A stretch of 61,625 bases of DNA from Burkholderiaceae bacterium. Its GTDB lineage: Bacteria; Pseudomonadota; Gammaproteobacteria; Burkholderiales; Burkholderiaceae_C. Shown one piece after another: positions 54,847 to 61,625 of the stretch (the first letter of the stretch is position 1; each line of letters opens with the position of its first letter). The stretch spans positions 1 through 61,625 of the forward strand of contig JAIRVJ010000107.1 in the NCBI GenBank assembly GCA_031253955.1, given 5' to 3'. The position numbers and the translations under genes were made by a program. The notes under the pieces are model-generated. The model was given only the letters and a program-made list of their open reading frames with translations. It searched no databases and was not told where the DNA came from.

Positions 54847-55770
54847 CTATTGCTGTCCAAGCAATAGGTATTCCATGAGCGCCTTTTGCACGTGCATTCT
54901 GTTTTCGGCTTCGTCCCAGACGACCGATTGCGGGCCGTCGATGACTTGGGCAGCCACTTCTTCGCCACGGTGCGCGGGCAGGCAGTGCATGAACAGGGCG
55001 CCGGGTCTGGCGGCACGCATCATGGTCTCGTCCACGCACCAGCGGGCGAAGGCTTGGCGGCGCGCTTCGTTTTCGGCTTCGTAGCCCATGCTGGTCCACA
55101 CGTCGGTGGTGACCAGATCGGCGCCGCGGCAGGCGTCCAGCGGGTCGGCGAAAACCTTGTAGCTGCGGGGTGAGCGCAGGCCGGCCACGGATTGATCGAC
55201 TTCATAGCCGCTGGGCGTGCTCACGTGCACCGTGAAGCCCAACACTTCGCTGGCTTGCAGCCAGGTGTTGGCCATGTTGTTGCCATCGCCCACCCAGGCG
55301 ACGGTCTTGCCCGCGATGGAGCCGCGCTGCTCGATCCAGGTGAAGATGTCGGCCAGAATCTGGCAGGGGTGGAATTCGTTGGTCAGGCCGTTGATGACGG
55401 GCACGCGCGAGTGCGCCGCGAAGCTTTCGATGCGCACCTGCTCGAAGGTGCGGATCATCACCAGATCGACCATGCGGCCGATGACGCGGGCGGTGTCTTC
55501 AATCGGCTCGCTGCGGCCCAGTTGGCTGTCGCCCGTGGTCAGGTGCACCACGCTGCCGCCCAGTTGGTACATGCCGGCCTCGAAGCTCACGCGCGTGCGC
55601 GTGCTGGCCTTCTCGAAGATCATCGCCAGCGTGCGGTCGGCCAGCGTGTCGTGCTTTTCGTAGTTCTTGAACTTGCGCTTGATGAGCGCGGCGCGCTCGA
55701 ACAGGTAGGCGTACTCATCCGCCGTGAAATCGGCGAACTGCAAGTAATGCTTGATGGCGGGTGCGTTCAT
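54847..55770 (-). CDS. argF: Ornithine carbamoyltransferase
   Basis: 307 aa, normal length. It joins ornithine and carbamoyl phosphate to citrulline in arginine synthesis. The carbamoyl-phosphate site FEKASTRTRVSFEAGMYQLGG is intact, as are GDSQLGRSEPIEDTARV, VINGLTNEFHPCQILAD and the ornithine-binding FMHCLPAHRGEEV. Seven bases after argD on the same strand, so argD-argF form an operon. A direct pair of arginine genes with no other arg genes near. Confidence 0.98.
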   Translation of the reverse strand: MNAPAIKHYLQFADFTADEYAYLFERAALIKRKFKNYEKHDTLADRTLAMIFEKASTRTRVSFEAGMYQLGGSVVHLTTGDSQLGRSEPIEDTARVIGRMVDLVMIRTFEQVRIESFAAHSRVPVINGLTNEFHPCQILADIFTWIEQRGSIAGKTVAWVGDGNNMANTWLQASEVLGFTVHVSTPSGYEVDQSVAGLRSPRSYKVFADPLDACRGADLVTTDVWTSMGYEAENEARRQAFARWCVDETMMRAARPGALFMHCLPAHRGEEVAAQVIDGPQSVVWDEAENRMHVQKALMEYLLLGQQ

Positions 55771-55777
55771 GGGCCGC

Positions 55778-56974
55778 TCACTCCTTAAGGAACGCTTCGA
55801 TCAGCGGAGCGAGGATGGCGACGATCTGGTCCGCCTCGGCCACGGTCAGGATGAGCGGAGGCACCAGGCGTACCACGCAATCGGCGGTCACGCTGATGAG
55901 CAGGCCGGCTTTGAGTGCCCGCTCGGTCAGCGCGCCGCAGGGCTTGACCAGCTCGATGCCGAGCATCAGCCCCTGGCCGCGCACCTCTTTCACGCCGGGG
56001 TTGCCGCCCAGCGCCTGTTGCAGCGCCTCTTTCAGGTGCGCGCCGACCTTGGCGGCATTTTCCAGCAGCCCTTCTTCTTCCATGATGCGGATGGTTTCCA
56101 CCCCCGCGCGCATCGCCAGCGGGTTGCCGCCGAAAGTAGTGCCGTGGTTGCCGGGCTGAAAAATACCCGCCGCCTTGGGGCCGGCCACGACCGCGCCGAT
56201 GGGCACGCCCGAACCCAGCCCCTTGGCCAGCGGCATCACGTCCGGCACAATGCCCGCCCACTGGTGCGCAAACCACTTGCCGGTGCGGCCCATACCGCAC
56301 TGCACCTCGTCGATCATCAGCAGCCAGCCGCGCTCGTTGCACAGCGCGCGCACCTGCCGCAGATAGTCGATGCGCATCTGGTTGATGCCGCCTTCGCCTT
56401 GAATGGTCTCGAAAAACACCGCCACCACGTCGGGGTTGCCGGCGGTGGCTTTTTGCAGCGCCTCGATATCGTTGAGTGGCACGCGGATAAAGCCCTCTAC
56501 CAGCGGCTCGAAGCCCTGCTGCACTTTGGCGTTGCCGGTGGCCGACAGCGTGGCGATGCTGCGGCCGTGAAAGGCTTTTTCATATACCACGATCTGCGGC
56601 TTGGCGATGCCCTTGTCATGGCCGTATTTGCGCGCGAGCTTGAGCGCCGCCTCGTTGGCCTCCAGCCCCGTGCAGCAGAAAAACACGTTGGTCATGCCCG
56701 CGAGTTCGGTCAACTTTTGGGCCAGCTTCTCGGCGTCGGGCGCGTGGTAGTAGTTGCAGCAGTGGATCAGCGTGGCCACCTGCTCTTGCAGCGCCGCCAC
56801 CAGCCTCGGATGCGCGTGCCCCAGCGTGTTGACGGCGATGCCGCCCAGCCCGTCCAGATAGCTGTTGCCCTCGGCGTCCCACAAGCGGCAGCCCTGGCCG
56901 CGCACCATCGCCACCGGCAGGCGGGCGTAAGTGTTCATCAGGTGGGGCGATGCGGCGGCACTGGCGGCGGTCAT
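55778..56974 (-). CDS. argD: Acetylornithine aminotransferase
   Basis: 398 aa from the second ATG (56974). A first ATG (56983) directly touches the GAAGG ribosome site, which is spaced correctly only for the second. PLP enzyme of fold type I: LDGLGGIAVNTLGHAHPRL, FCCTGLEANEAALKLARKYGHDKG, YEKAFHGRSIATLSATGN, IDEVQCGMGRTGKWFAHQ, and the cofactor Lys in PLAKGLGSGVPIGAVVAG. It converts N-acetylglutamate semialdehyde to N-acetylornithine. Upstream lies a hairpin with T-run that could act as an attenuator. Confidence 0.96.
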   Translation of the reverse strand: MTAASAAASPHLMNTYARLPVAMVRGQGCRLWDAEGNSYLDGLGGIAVNTLGHAHPRLVAALQEQVATLIHCCNYYHAPDAEKLAQKLTELAGMTNVFFCCTGLEANEAALKLARKYGHDKGIAKPQIVVYEKAFHGRSIATLSATGNAKVQQGFEPLVEGFIRVPLNDIEALQKATAGNPDVVAVFFETIQGEGGINQMRIDYLRQVRALCNERGWLLMIDEVQCGMGRTGKWFAHQWAGIVPDVMPLAKGLGSGVPIGAVVAGPKAAGIFQPGNHGTTFGGNPLAMRAGVETIRIMEEEGLLENAAKVGAHLKEALQQALGGNPGVKEVRGQGLMLGIELVKPCGALTERALKAGLLISVTADCVVRLVPPLILTVAEADQIVAILAPLIEAFLKE

Positions 56975-56988
56975 GGCGGACATCCTTC

Positions 56989-57019
56989 AAAAAAACAAGC
57001 GGGCCAGCTTTGGCCCGCT
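56989..57019 (-). terminator. Hairpin plus T-run just before argD
   Basis: On the minus strand AGCGGGCCA-AAGC-TGGCCCGCT (9-bp stem) followed by TTGTTTTTTTG, then GAAGG and the argD ATG. The form is that of a factor-independent terminator, but no gene ends just upstream on this strand, so it may control argD read-through. The region beyond it (57085-57103) has AT-rich -10-like words TATAAT on the plus strand and TATCTT/TATAAG on the minus strand. Confidence 0.55.
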
Positions 57020-57190
57020 GAGAGCGCATTCTATGCAGGTCTTTCTTTTCCCTCGGACACAAGCAAGAGAGGGAAAAGTCACAAGTCTTATATAAGATAT
57101 AATACTTGCGCGGCGCAGCATTCCGCGCGGCTTCTCACAAAGAAGCTCGCGCGGCCCCGAAAAAATCGCAAACAGGCTTCCCCGGCACGC

Positions 57191-57493
57191 ATGACCGCCA
57201 GTCCTTCCCCCAGCCAAGTCGTCATCCACGGCTTCACCCGCAACGGGCGGGCCTTTCGCCCGAGCGACTGGGCCGAACGGCTGGCGGGAGTGATGGCGCA
57301 GTTCCGGCCCGCCGGCGCGCAGGCGGGGCCGGGCTGGCATTTGCGCTACTCGCCCTGGTGCTTTCCGACGGTTGTGGACGGGATCCGCTGCGTGGCCGTC
57401 AACACCGCGCTGCGCGAGCATGAACCGATGGCCTGGAACTTCGTGATGAACTTTGCAAGGGATAACGAGCTGCGTGTTTCCGAAGGCGGGTAA
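57191..57493 (+). CDS. DUF3579 protein
   Basis: 100 aa starting at MTASPSPSQVVIHGFTRNGR. The conserved DUF3579 blocks FRPSDWAERLAGVMAQF, GWHLRYSPWCFPTVVDGIRCVAVNTALREHEPMAWNFVMNFARDNELRV cover nearly the whole protein (in pieces). Soluble, no membrane segment, single conserved Cys pair region. Found mainly in betaproteobacteria, often beside argD/argF and rpsT as here; function unknown. A TATAAT at 57098-57103 could be its promoter. Confidence 0.88.
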   Translation: MTASPSPSQVVIHGFTRNGRAFRPSDWAERLAGVMAQFRPAGAQAGPGWHLRYSPWCFPTVVDGIRCVAVNTALREHEPMAWNFVMNFARDNELRVSEGG

Positions 57494-57495
57494 CT

Positions 57496-57625
57496 CCCTC
57501 TCCCGCTTGCGGGAGAGGGGCAGGGGAGAGGGCCGGGCGCAGGCCGGAGGGCGCAACATTAGCCTTGCGCCATGCCCCCCCTCTCCCTACCCTCTCCCTA
57601 CCCTCTCCCCCAACGGGCGAGGGGG
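57496..57625. repeat. CTCTCCCGC-family hairpins after DUF3579
   Basis: A perfect CCCTCTCCCGC-TT-GCGGGAGAGGG hairpin at 57496-57519, then GGGCCGGGCGCAGGCCGG, a short CCCTCTCCCTA tandem (57578-57605) and a second imperfect hairpin ending 57625. Confidence 0.7.
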
Positions 57626-57646
57626 AAAACCGTAAACGCCAGGCGC

Positions 57647-57673
57647 AAAAAAAGCCGCAATCGCGGCTTTTTT
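57647..57673. terminator. Bidirectional terminator between DUF3579 and rpsT
   Basis: AAAAAAAGCCGC-AATC-GCGGCTTTTTT: a stem flanked by A-run and T-run, so it ends transcription from both sides. It serves DUF3579 (plus) and rpsT (minus). Confidence 0.85.
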
Positions 57674-57766
57674 GCTTTTGCTGACAGCGCACCCGTTCCA
57701 AACGGCGGGCGGAGAAAAGTTTCGGTACGAAGCTCTCGCGCCCGTGCTTTTTGTGCCTGAAGCCGT

Positions 57767-58075
57767 TCAGGCGGCGGCGGTTTTACCGGTCAGGGTCTTG
57801 AGCCTGGCCGACAGGCGGCTTTTGTCGCGGGCGGCCTTGTTTTTGTGGAAGATGCCCTTGTCGGCCACCGAATCGACCACCGATTGCATCCGGGCGAAGG
57901 CGCTCGCGGCCTTGGCCTGGTCGCCGGCGGCGACGGCTTTGTCCACGTTTTTCACCGCGGTGCGGTACTTGGAGCGCAACGAGGTGTTGGCGGCGTTGAG
58001 ATCAACGTTCTGGCGGGCGCGTTTGCGCCCCGACGCCAGGCGGGGGTTCTTTTTCTTGGGCTTTCCAGCAGCCAT
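57767..58075 (-). CDS. rpsT: 30S ribosomal protein S20
   Basis: 102 aa, slightly longer than E. coli S20 because of the ends. Lys/Arg/Ala-rich helical protein that binds 16S r[37 protein letters not shown] (in two parts) and [26 protein letters not shown] are the conserved blocks. Divergent from murJ, the usual betaproteobacterial arrangement. Confidence 0.98.
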   Translation of the reverse strand: MAAGKPKKKNPRLASGRKRARQNVDLNAANTSLRSKYRTAVKNVDKAVAAGDQAKAASAFARMQSVVDSVADKGIFHKNKAARDKSRLSARLKTLTGKTAAA

Positions 58076-58162
58076 GAATGGGGTTCCTTTGTGTCGGTGG
58101 ATGATGTCGGCAAAACCCTATATTCTACCAGTTTTGCTCTGGCTTTACACTAGATGCCAGCC

Positions 58163-59719
58163 ATGAGCCTGTTCAAGTCCGCCTCCACCGTCTCCCTGCT
58201 GACGCTGGTTTCGCGCGTGGCCGGGCTGGCGCGCGATCTGCTCATGGCTTCGGCCTTCGGCGTAAGCGGCCTGACGGACGCCTTCAACGTCGCGTTTCGC
58301 ATTCCCAATCTGCTGCGGCGGCTATTTGCCGAGGGCGCGTTCAGCCAGGCTTTCGTGCCCGTGCTGGCGACTCACCACGCACGCGAAGGCGAAGCCGCCA
58401 CGCGCGCCCTGATCAACGCCGTGGCGACCGCGCTGGCGTGGGCGCTGGCGCTGCTATGCGTGCTGGGCGTGGTGGCCGCGCCGCTGTTGGTGTGGGCGCT
58501 AGCCAGTGGTCTGGACGGGCCGAGCGCCCAGGCCGCCGTGCGCATGACACGCTGGATGTTCCCCTACATCGGCTGCATGTCGCTGGTGGCGCTGGCGGCG
58601 GGCATTTTGAACACGTGGAAGCATTTCGCGGTGCCGGCAGTCACGCCGGTGCTGCTAAATCTGGCGATGATCGCCGCCATCTGGTGGGGCGCGCCGTGGT
58701 TCAAGGCTTTGGGGCTGGAGCCGATTTACGCCGTGGCCGCCGGGGTGATGGCCGGTGGGGTGCTCCAGTTGGCGGTGCAGATTCCGGCGCTGCGCCGGCT
58801 GGGGCTGCTGCCGCGCATCGGCCTCACAGCCGCCCGCCTGCGCGCGGCTTGGGCTGATGCGGGCGTGCGCCACGTGCTGCGGCTCATGCTGCCGGCGCTG
58901 CTGGGTGTGGGCGTGGCGCAGCTTTCGCTGCTCATCAACACGCAGATCGCCTCGCACCTGGCCACCGGCAGCGTGACCTGGATATGGTATGCCGACCGGC
59001 TCATGGAATTTCCCACCGCGCTGCTGGGCGTGGCCCTAGGCGTGGTGCTCACGCCCCAACTGGCCGCCGCGCGCGCCGGCGGCGACGAAGGACGCTATTC
59101 GGACATGCTCGACTGGGGGCTGCGCCTGGTGCTGCTACTGGCGCTGCCTTGCGCGGCGGCGCTGCTGGTGTTCGGCGAGCCGCTGATCGCCACGCTGTTT
59201 CAGCACGGGCGCTTTGACGCGGCGGACACGCAGCGCGTGACCGCCGCGCTGGCTGGCTACGGCGTGGGGCTGACGGGGCTGGTGGCTGTCAAGGTGCTCG
59301 CGCCCGGCTACTACGCCAGCCTGGACATTCGCACCCCCGTAAAAATCGCCGTGGCCGTGCTGGTCATCACGCAAGGCTTCAACCTGCTGCTGGTGCCGTG
59401 GCTGCAACACGCGGCGCTCACGCTGTCCATCTCGCTGGGCGCGCTGCTCAACGCCGGCTGGCTGCTGGCGGGCCTGATCCACCGCGGCAGCTACCGTCCG
59501 CGCCCCGGCTGGCTGCTCTACGCGCTGCGCGTGGCCGGCGCCACGGCGCTGATGAGCGCCTTTCTCTGGTGGTTCGGCGCGCACCTCGATTGGCAAGGCG
59601 CCCTGCACGGCTGGCCGCGCGCCGGCTGGCTAGCCGCGGCGATAGCGGGCGCGGCGCTGCTGTACTTCGGCGCACTGTGGATGAGCGGCCTCAAACTGCG
59701 CGCCATGCTGCGGCGGTGA
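58163..59719 (+). CDS. murJ: Lipid II flippase MurJ
   Basis: 518 aa from MSLFKSASTVSLLTL; an ATG three codons earlier (58154) is possible. About 14 membrane helices. SRVAGLARDLLMASAFGVSGLTDAFNVAFRIPNLLRRLFAEGAFSQAFVPV (read in parts) is the family N-terminus, with the Arg residues of the central cavity. WIWYADRLMEFPTALLGVALG and LFQHGRFDAADTQRV are also conserved. It moves lipid II across the inner membrane for peptidoglycan synthesis. Convergent with lapB, three bases between stops. Confidence 0.97.
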   Translation: MSLFKSASTVSLLTLVSRVAGLARDLLMASAFGVSGLTDAFNVAFRIPNLLRRLFAEGAFSQAFVPVLATHHAREGEAATRALINAVATALAWALALLCVLGVVAAPLLVWALASGLDGPSAQAAVRMTRWMFPYIGCMSLVALAAGILNTWKHFAVPAVTPVLLNLAMIAAIWWGAPWFKALGLEPIYAVAAGVMAGGVLQLAVQIPALRRLGLLPRIGLTAARLRAAWADAGVRHVLRLMLPALLGVGVAQLSLLINTQIASHLATGSVTWIWYADRLMEFPTALLGVALGVVLTPQLAAARAGGDEGRYSDMLDWGLRLVLLLALPCAAALLVFGEPLIATLFQHGRFDAADTQRVTAALAGYGVGLTGLVAVKVLAPGYYASLDIRTPVKIAVAVLVITQGFNLLLVPWLQHAALTLSISLGALLNAGWLLAGLIHRGSYRPRPGWLLYALRVAGATALMSAFLWWFGAHLDWQGALHGWPRAGWLAAAIAGAALLYFGALWMSGLKLRAMLRR

Positions 59720-59722
59720 AAC

Positions 59723-60886
59723 TCACAATTCCTCAATGCGGCGCGGCGGGAAGCTGTCCCAGGCCTGGCAGCCGGGGCATTGCCAGAAGTAGCTTTGCGC
59801 TTCAAAGCCGCAGGCGGCGCAGCGGTAGCGGGCCAGGGGGCGCATGGCGTGTTCCAGCGAGCGTTGTACGGTGGCGCGGGCCTGTTCATCGGGCGCGAGC
59901 GGCTGCCCGGCCAGCCAGCGGCCGGCGGCGATCAGCGAGGGTTCTTGCTGCATATGTTGCAAGTAGCCTTGGCGGGCTTGCGCGGGGTCGGCGCCGGCGA
60001 GCTGGCGGGCTTGCACGAGCGCCTCGGTCACGTCGAGCGAGGGCGCGCGCTCGAAGCTGGCTTGCAGCAGGGCGATGGCTTGCGGCAGGCGCCCGCATGC
60101 CTGGCCGATGCGCACCAGTTCGGCGGCGATCAGTGGCAGGGCTTGCGGGGCGTGTTCGGGCAACTGGGCGAGTGTGTCAAAGGCTTGGGCGGCTTGGCCC
60201 TGGGCGTCGAGCAGGCCGGCCAGTTCGATGCGTGGGCGGGGCGAGCGCGGCGCATCGGCCACGGCTTGCACGAGCAGGGCGCGGGCGGCTTGTGGGTCAT
60301 TTTGTTTTTTCCAGACGATGAGGGCCTGTTCGCACAGGTAGTGGGCTAGGCGCGCGCCGAAGTCGGTTTGCTCGGTTTGCTCCAGCTTGTGCGCGATGGG
60401 GGCGGCTTTGTCCCATTCGTGGGTGCGTTCGTACAGCGTGAGCAGGGCCAGCCCGGCCTGCTGCTCGTAGCTGGTGCCGGCGAGTTTGTGCAGGGCGGTT
60501 TCGGCGTGCGCGATCAGGCCGGCCTTGAGGAAGTCAAGCGCCAAGGCGTGCTGGGCGCGGGCGCGGTCGGCGGTGCCCAGATCGGCGCGGGCGAGCAGGT
60601 GTTCGTGCACGCGCACGGCGCGTTCGTATTCGCCGCGGCGGCGAAACAGGTTGCCCAGGGCGAAGTGCAGCTCGGAGGTGTCGGGGTCTTTTTGCACCGC
60701 CTCGATGAAGGCGTCGATGGCCTGATCCTGCTGCTCGCTGAGCAGGTAGTTCAGGCCGCGAAAGTAGGCGCGCGGGGCTTGCCGGTTTTCCATGCGCAAC
60801 TGGCGCAAGTCCAAGCGCGAGGCCAGCCAGCCGAGCGCGAAGGCGACGGGCAGCCCCAGAAAAATCCAGGAAAGGTCAAATTCCAT
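59723..60886 (-). CDS. lapB: Lipopolysaccharide assembly protein LapB
   Basis: 387 aa starting at MEFDLSWIFLGLPVAFALGW, one N-terminal membrane helix. About nine TPR units follow (YFRGLNYLLSEQQDQAIDAFIEA, ELHFALGNLFRRRGEYERAVRVHEHLL). The C-terminal rubredoxin-like metal site is YRCAACGF ... FWQCPGCQAW. In E. coli LapB controls LpxC breakdown by FtsH and so LPS supply. Overlaps lapA by 11 bp. Confidence 0.96.
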   Translation of the reverse strand: MEFDLSWIFLGLPVAFALGWLASRLDLRQLRMENRQAPRAYFRGLNYLLSEQQDQAIDAFIEAVQKDPDTSELHFALGNLFRRRGEYERAVRVHEHLLARADLGTADRARAQHALALDFLKAGLIAHAETALHKLAGTSYEQQAGLALLTLYERTHEWDKAAPIAHKLEQTEQTDFGARLAHYLCEQALIVWKKQNDPQAARALLVQAVADAPRSPRPRIELAGLLDAQGQAAQAFDTLAQLPEHAPQALPLIAAELVRIGQACGRLPQAIALLQASFERAPSLDVTEALVQARQLAGADPAQARQGYLQHMQQEPSLIAAGRWLAGQPLAPDEQARATVQRSLEHAMRPLARYRCAACGFEAQSYFWQCPGCQAWDSFPPRRIEEL

Positions 60887-61166
60887 GAGACGGCGGCGTG
60901 GTGGCGGGCGAATCGCTTGGCGGCTGCGCGGCAGGCGCGGGCCGGGCGCGCCCGCGCCGCCACCACGCGGGCAGCATGCCGGCCACGCCAACGGCCACGC
61001 CGATCAGGAAAGCGGCAAACACGATCAGGATCAGCGGCCCGTTCCACTCCCACCCGAATAACAGGCGGACGGTAGCGTCTTGCAGGTTGTTAACCGCGAA
61101 GGCGAACAGGCCGATGAAGACGGCTGCAATTACGGTCCATTTGAGCAGCCGGAGAAAGGAGGTCAT
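60876..61166 (-). CDS. lapA: Lipopolysaccharide assembly protein LapA
   Basis: 96 aa with two membrane helices (about residues 9-28 and 44-66), conserved FAVNNLQDATVRLLFGWEW between them, and a basic/Pro-rich tail. Start ATG behind AAAGGAGG. Partner of LapB. In this group ihfB and rpsA usually lie upstream; here an insertion sequence comes within 150 bp instead. Confidence 0.92.
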   Translation of the reverse strand: MTSFLRLLKWTVIAAVFIGLFAFAVNNLQDATVRLLFGWEWNGPLILIVFAAFLIGVAVGVAGMLPAWWRRGRARPAPAAQPPSDSPATTPPSHGI

Positions 61167-61314
61167 GAATCTTCTTTAGGGGGGTGGCAGAAGATTCTAA
61201 ATTCAATTCCTTTACCCCTGTTCACCGTCGCATGGCGCCTTGGTTTTGACAAACCCCACCAAGCTAGAGTGAACTTGCATCAACCTCCACATCTTCATCT
61301 TGGTTCGGTCTGTA
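61167..61314. other. lapA upstream spacer
   Basis: Contains an inverted repeat GAATCTTCT (61167-61175) and AGAAGATTC (61189-61197) directly before lapA, which may hide its leader, and then DNA without clear features up to the insertion sequence end. Confidence 0.5.
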
Positions 61315-61625
61315 GAGCCTGTTTACGATCTCTTTGAGATTGGCGACAATAAGGAGATGCCTAGATAATATCGTCACGAGATTCCCAACCAAAGAACCAA
61401 GCACCGAATCTGCACTGCCGCCAGAAACGAAGCAACGTTCTTGGCATACCGCGTGGCAATGCCTGGCCGACGCTTGAGATGCAAAAAGGCGTTTTCCACC
61501 AAGTGGCGGCATTTATACAGATGCTTGTCATAGTCTCTCAGATTCTTGCGATTCTTGCGCGGCGCGATCACCGCCTGCATACCCTGCTGGCTAGCCTGCC
61601 AGACAATCGCGTCGCTGTCGTAGCC
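61315..61625 (-). mobile_element. IS5-family insertion sequence, right end (runs off window)
   Basis: The probable terminal repeat starts GAGCCTGTTTACGATCTC at 61315, preceded by TA (possible target duplication). The transposase 3' part follows inward, and the element continues beyond the window edge. Confidence 0.7.
61374..61625 (-). CDS. IS5-family transposase, C-terminal part (partial)
   Basis: 84 codons open to the window end. Reads GYDSDAIVWQASQQGMQAVI at the edge (second catalytic Asp region), then RKNRKNLRDYDKHLYKCRHL and VENAFLHLKRRPGIATRYAK, with the catalytic Glu in HLVENAF and the Lys/Arg that follow. DDE transposase that cuts and pastes the element. The 5' part lies outside, so whether it is intact cannot be told. 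Confidence 0.85.
   Translation of the reverse strand, partial: GYDSDAIVWQASQQGMQAVIAPRKNRKNLRDYDKHLYKCRHLVENAFLHLKRRPGIATRYAKNVASFLAAVQIRCLVLWLGIS

Noticed and set aside
55751-57190. Long plus-strand frame leading into DUF3579 as a 580-residue fusion protein
   Set aside because: The upstream part is antisense to argD and has no domain; DUF3579 has its own ATG at 57191.

Overview
The window is about 61.6 kb of GC-rich DNA, with high-GC codon choice and long spurious antisense frames. It carries a normal, densely packed bacterial chromosome core. Gene content and order point to a betaproteobacterium of the order Burkholderiales, most like Comamonadaceae: a grpE-dnaK-dnaJ cluster, rluB-scpB, a complete 14-gene nuoA-N operon behind a tRNA-Leu, kinase/PP2C/rph/rdgB/hemW, fnr-hemN, argD-argF, rpsT/murJ and lapAB. 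Intergenic repeats opening with a GATAGCT word fit the same group. This is judged from recognised protein families; no search was run.

Layout. 0.1-7.1 kb (mostly minus): lipid A phosphoethanolamine transferase, then the Hsp70 system (dnaJ, dnaK, grpE) with a Fic-domain gene inserted between dnaK and dnaJ, and a HxlR regulator. 7.7-9.9 kb: rluB, with an N-terminus apparently built from genomic repeats, and scpB. 10.2-12.5 kb: a membrane-anchored octaheme cytochrome c of the tetrathionate-reductase type with a cytochrome b partner. 12.5-16.3 kb: rluD, bamD, a DUF4282 protein, glmU. 16.5-21.2 kb: hrcA, nadK, recN, rapZ. 21.2-23.8 kb: a repeat-rich island, a VOC protein, a small acidic protein, lgt and tRNA-Leu(GAG). 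23.9-38.2 kb: nuoA-N. 38.3-46.3 kb: NUDIX, DUF1178, ychF, the five-gene cluster kinase-PP2C-rph-rdgB-hemW, and yicC. 46.5-54.8 kb: an EF-G paralogue, two gene remnants, htpG behind a near-ideal sigma-32 promoter, fnr, hemN and a TauE/SafE-like protein. 54.8-61.6 kb: argF, argD, DUF3579, rpsT, murJ, lapB, lapA and the 3' end of an IS5-type insertion sequence running off the window.

How the genes work together. Complex I (nuo) feeds the quinone pool, from which the octaheme cytochrome/cytochrome b pair could draw electrons. FNR and the oxygen-independent HemN indicate facultative low-oxygen life. Heat shock appears to use sigma-32 (promoters at htpG and probably grpE); HrcA is also encoded, but no CIRCE operator was seen here.

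The least expected content is (1) the Fic gene inside the dnaK-dnaJ locus and (2) several families of intergenic palindromic elements. Among these are seven AT-rich ~82-bp palindromes with conserved ends and variable interiors, nearly all at gene 3' ends; three ~92-bp miniature-transposon-like elements; composite CGTCATTCCCGCG elements; and CTCTCCCGC-type hairpins. Some of these elements have entered coding sequence: most of the first 200 residues of RluB, the C-terminus of the DUF1178 protein and the stop codon of the VOC protein.
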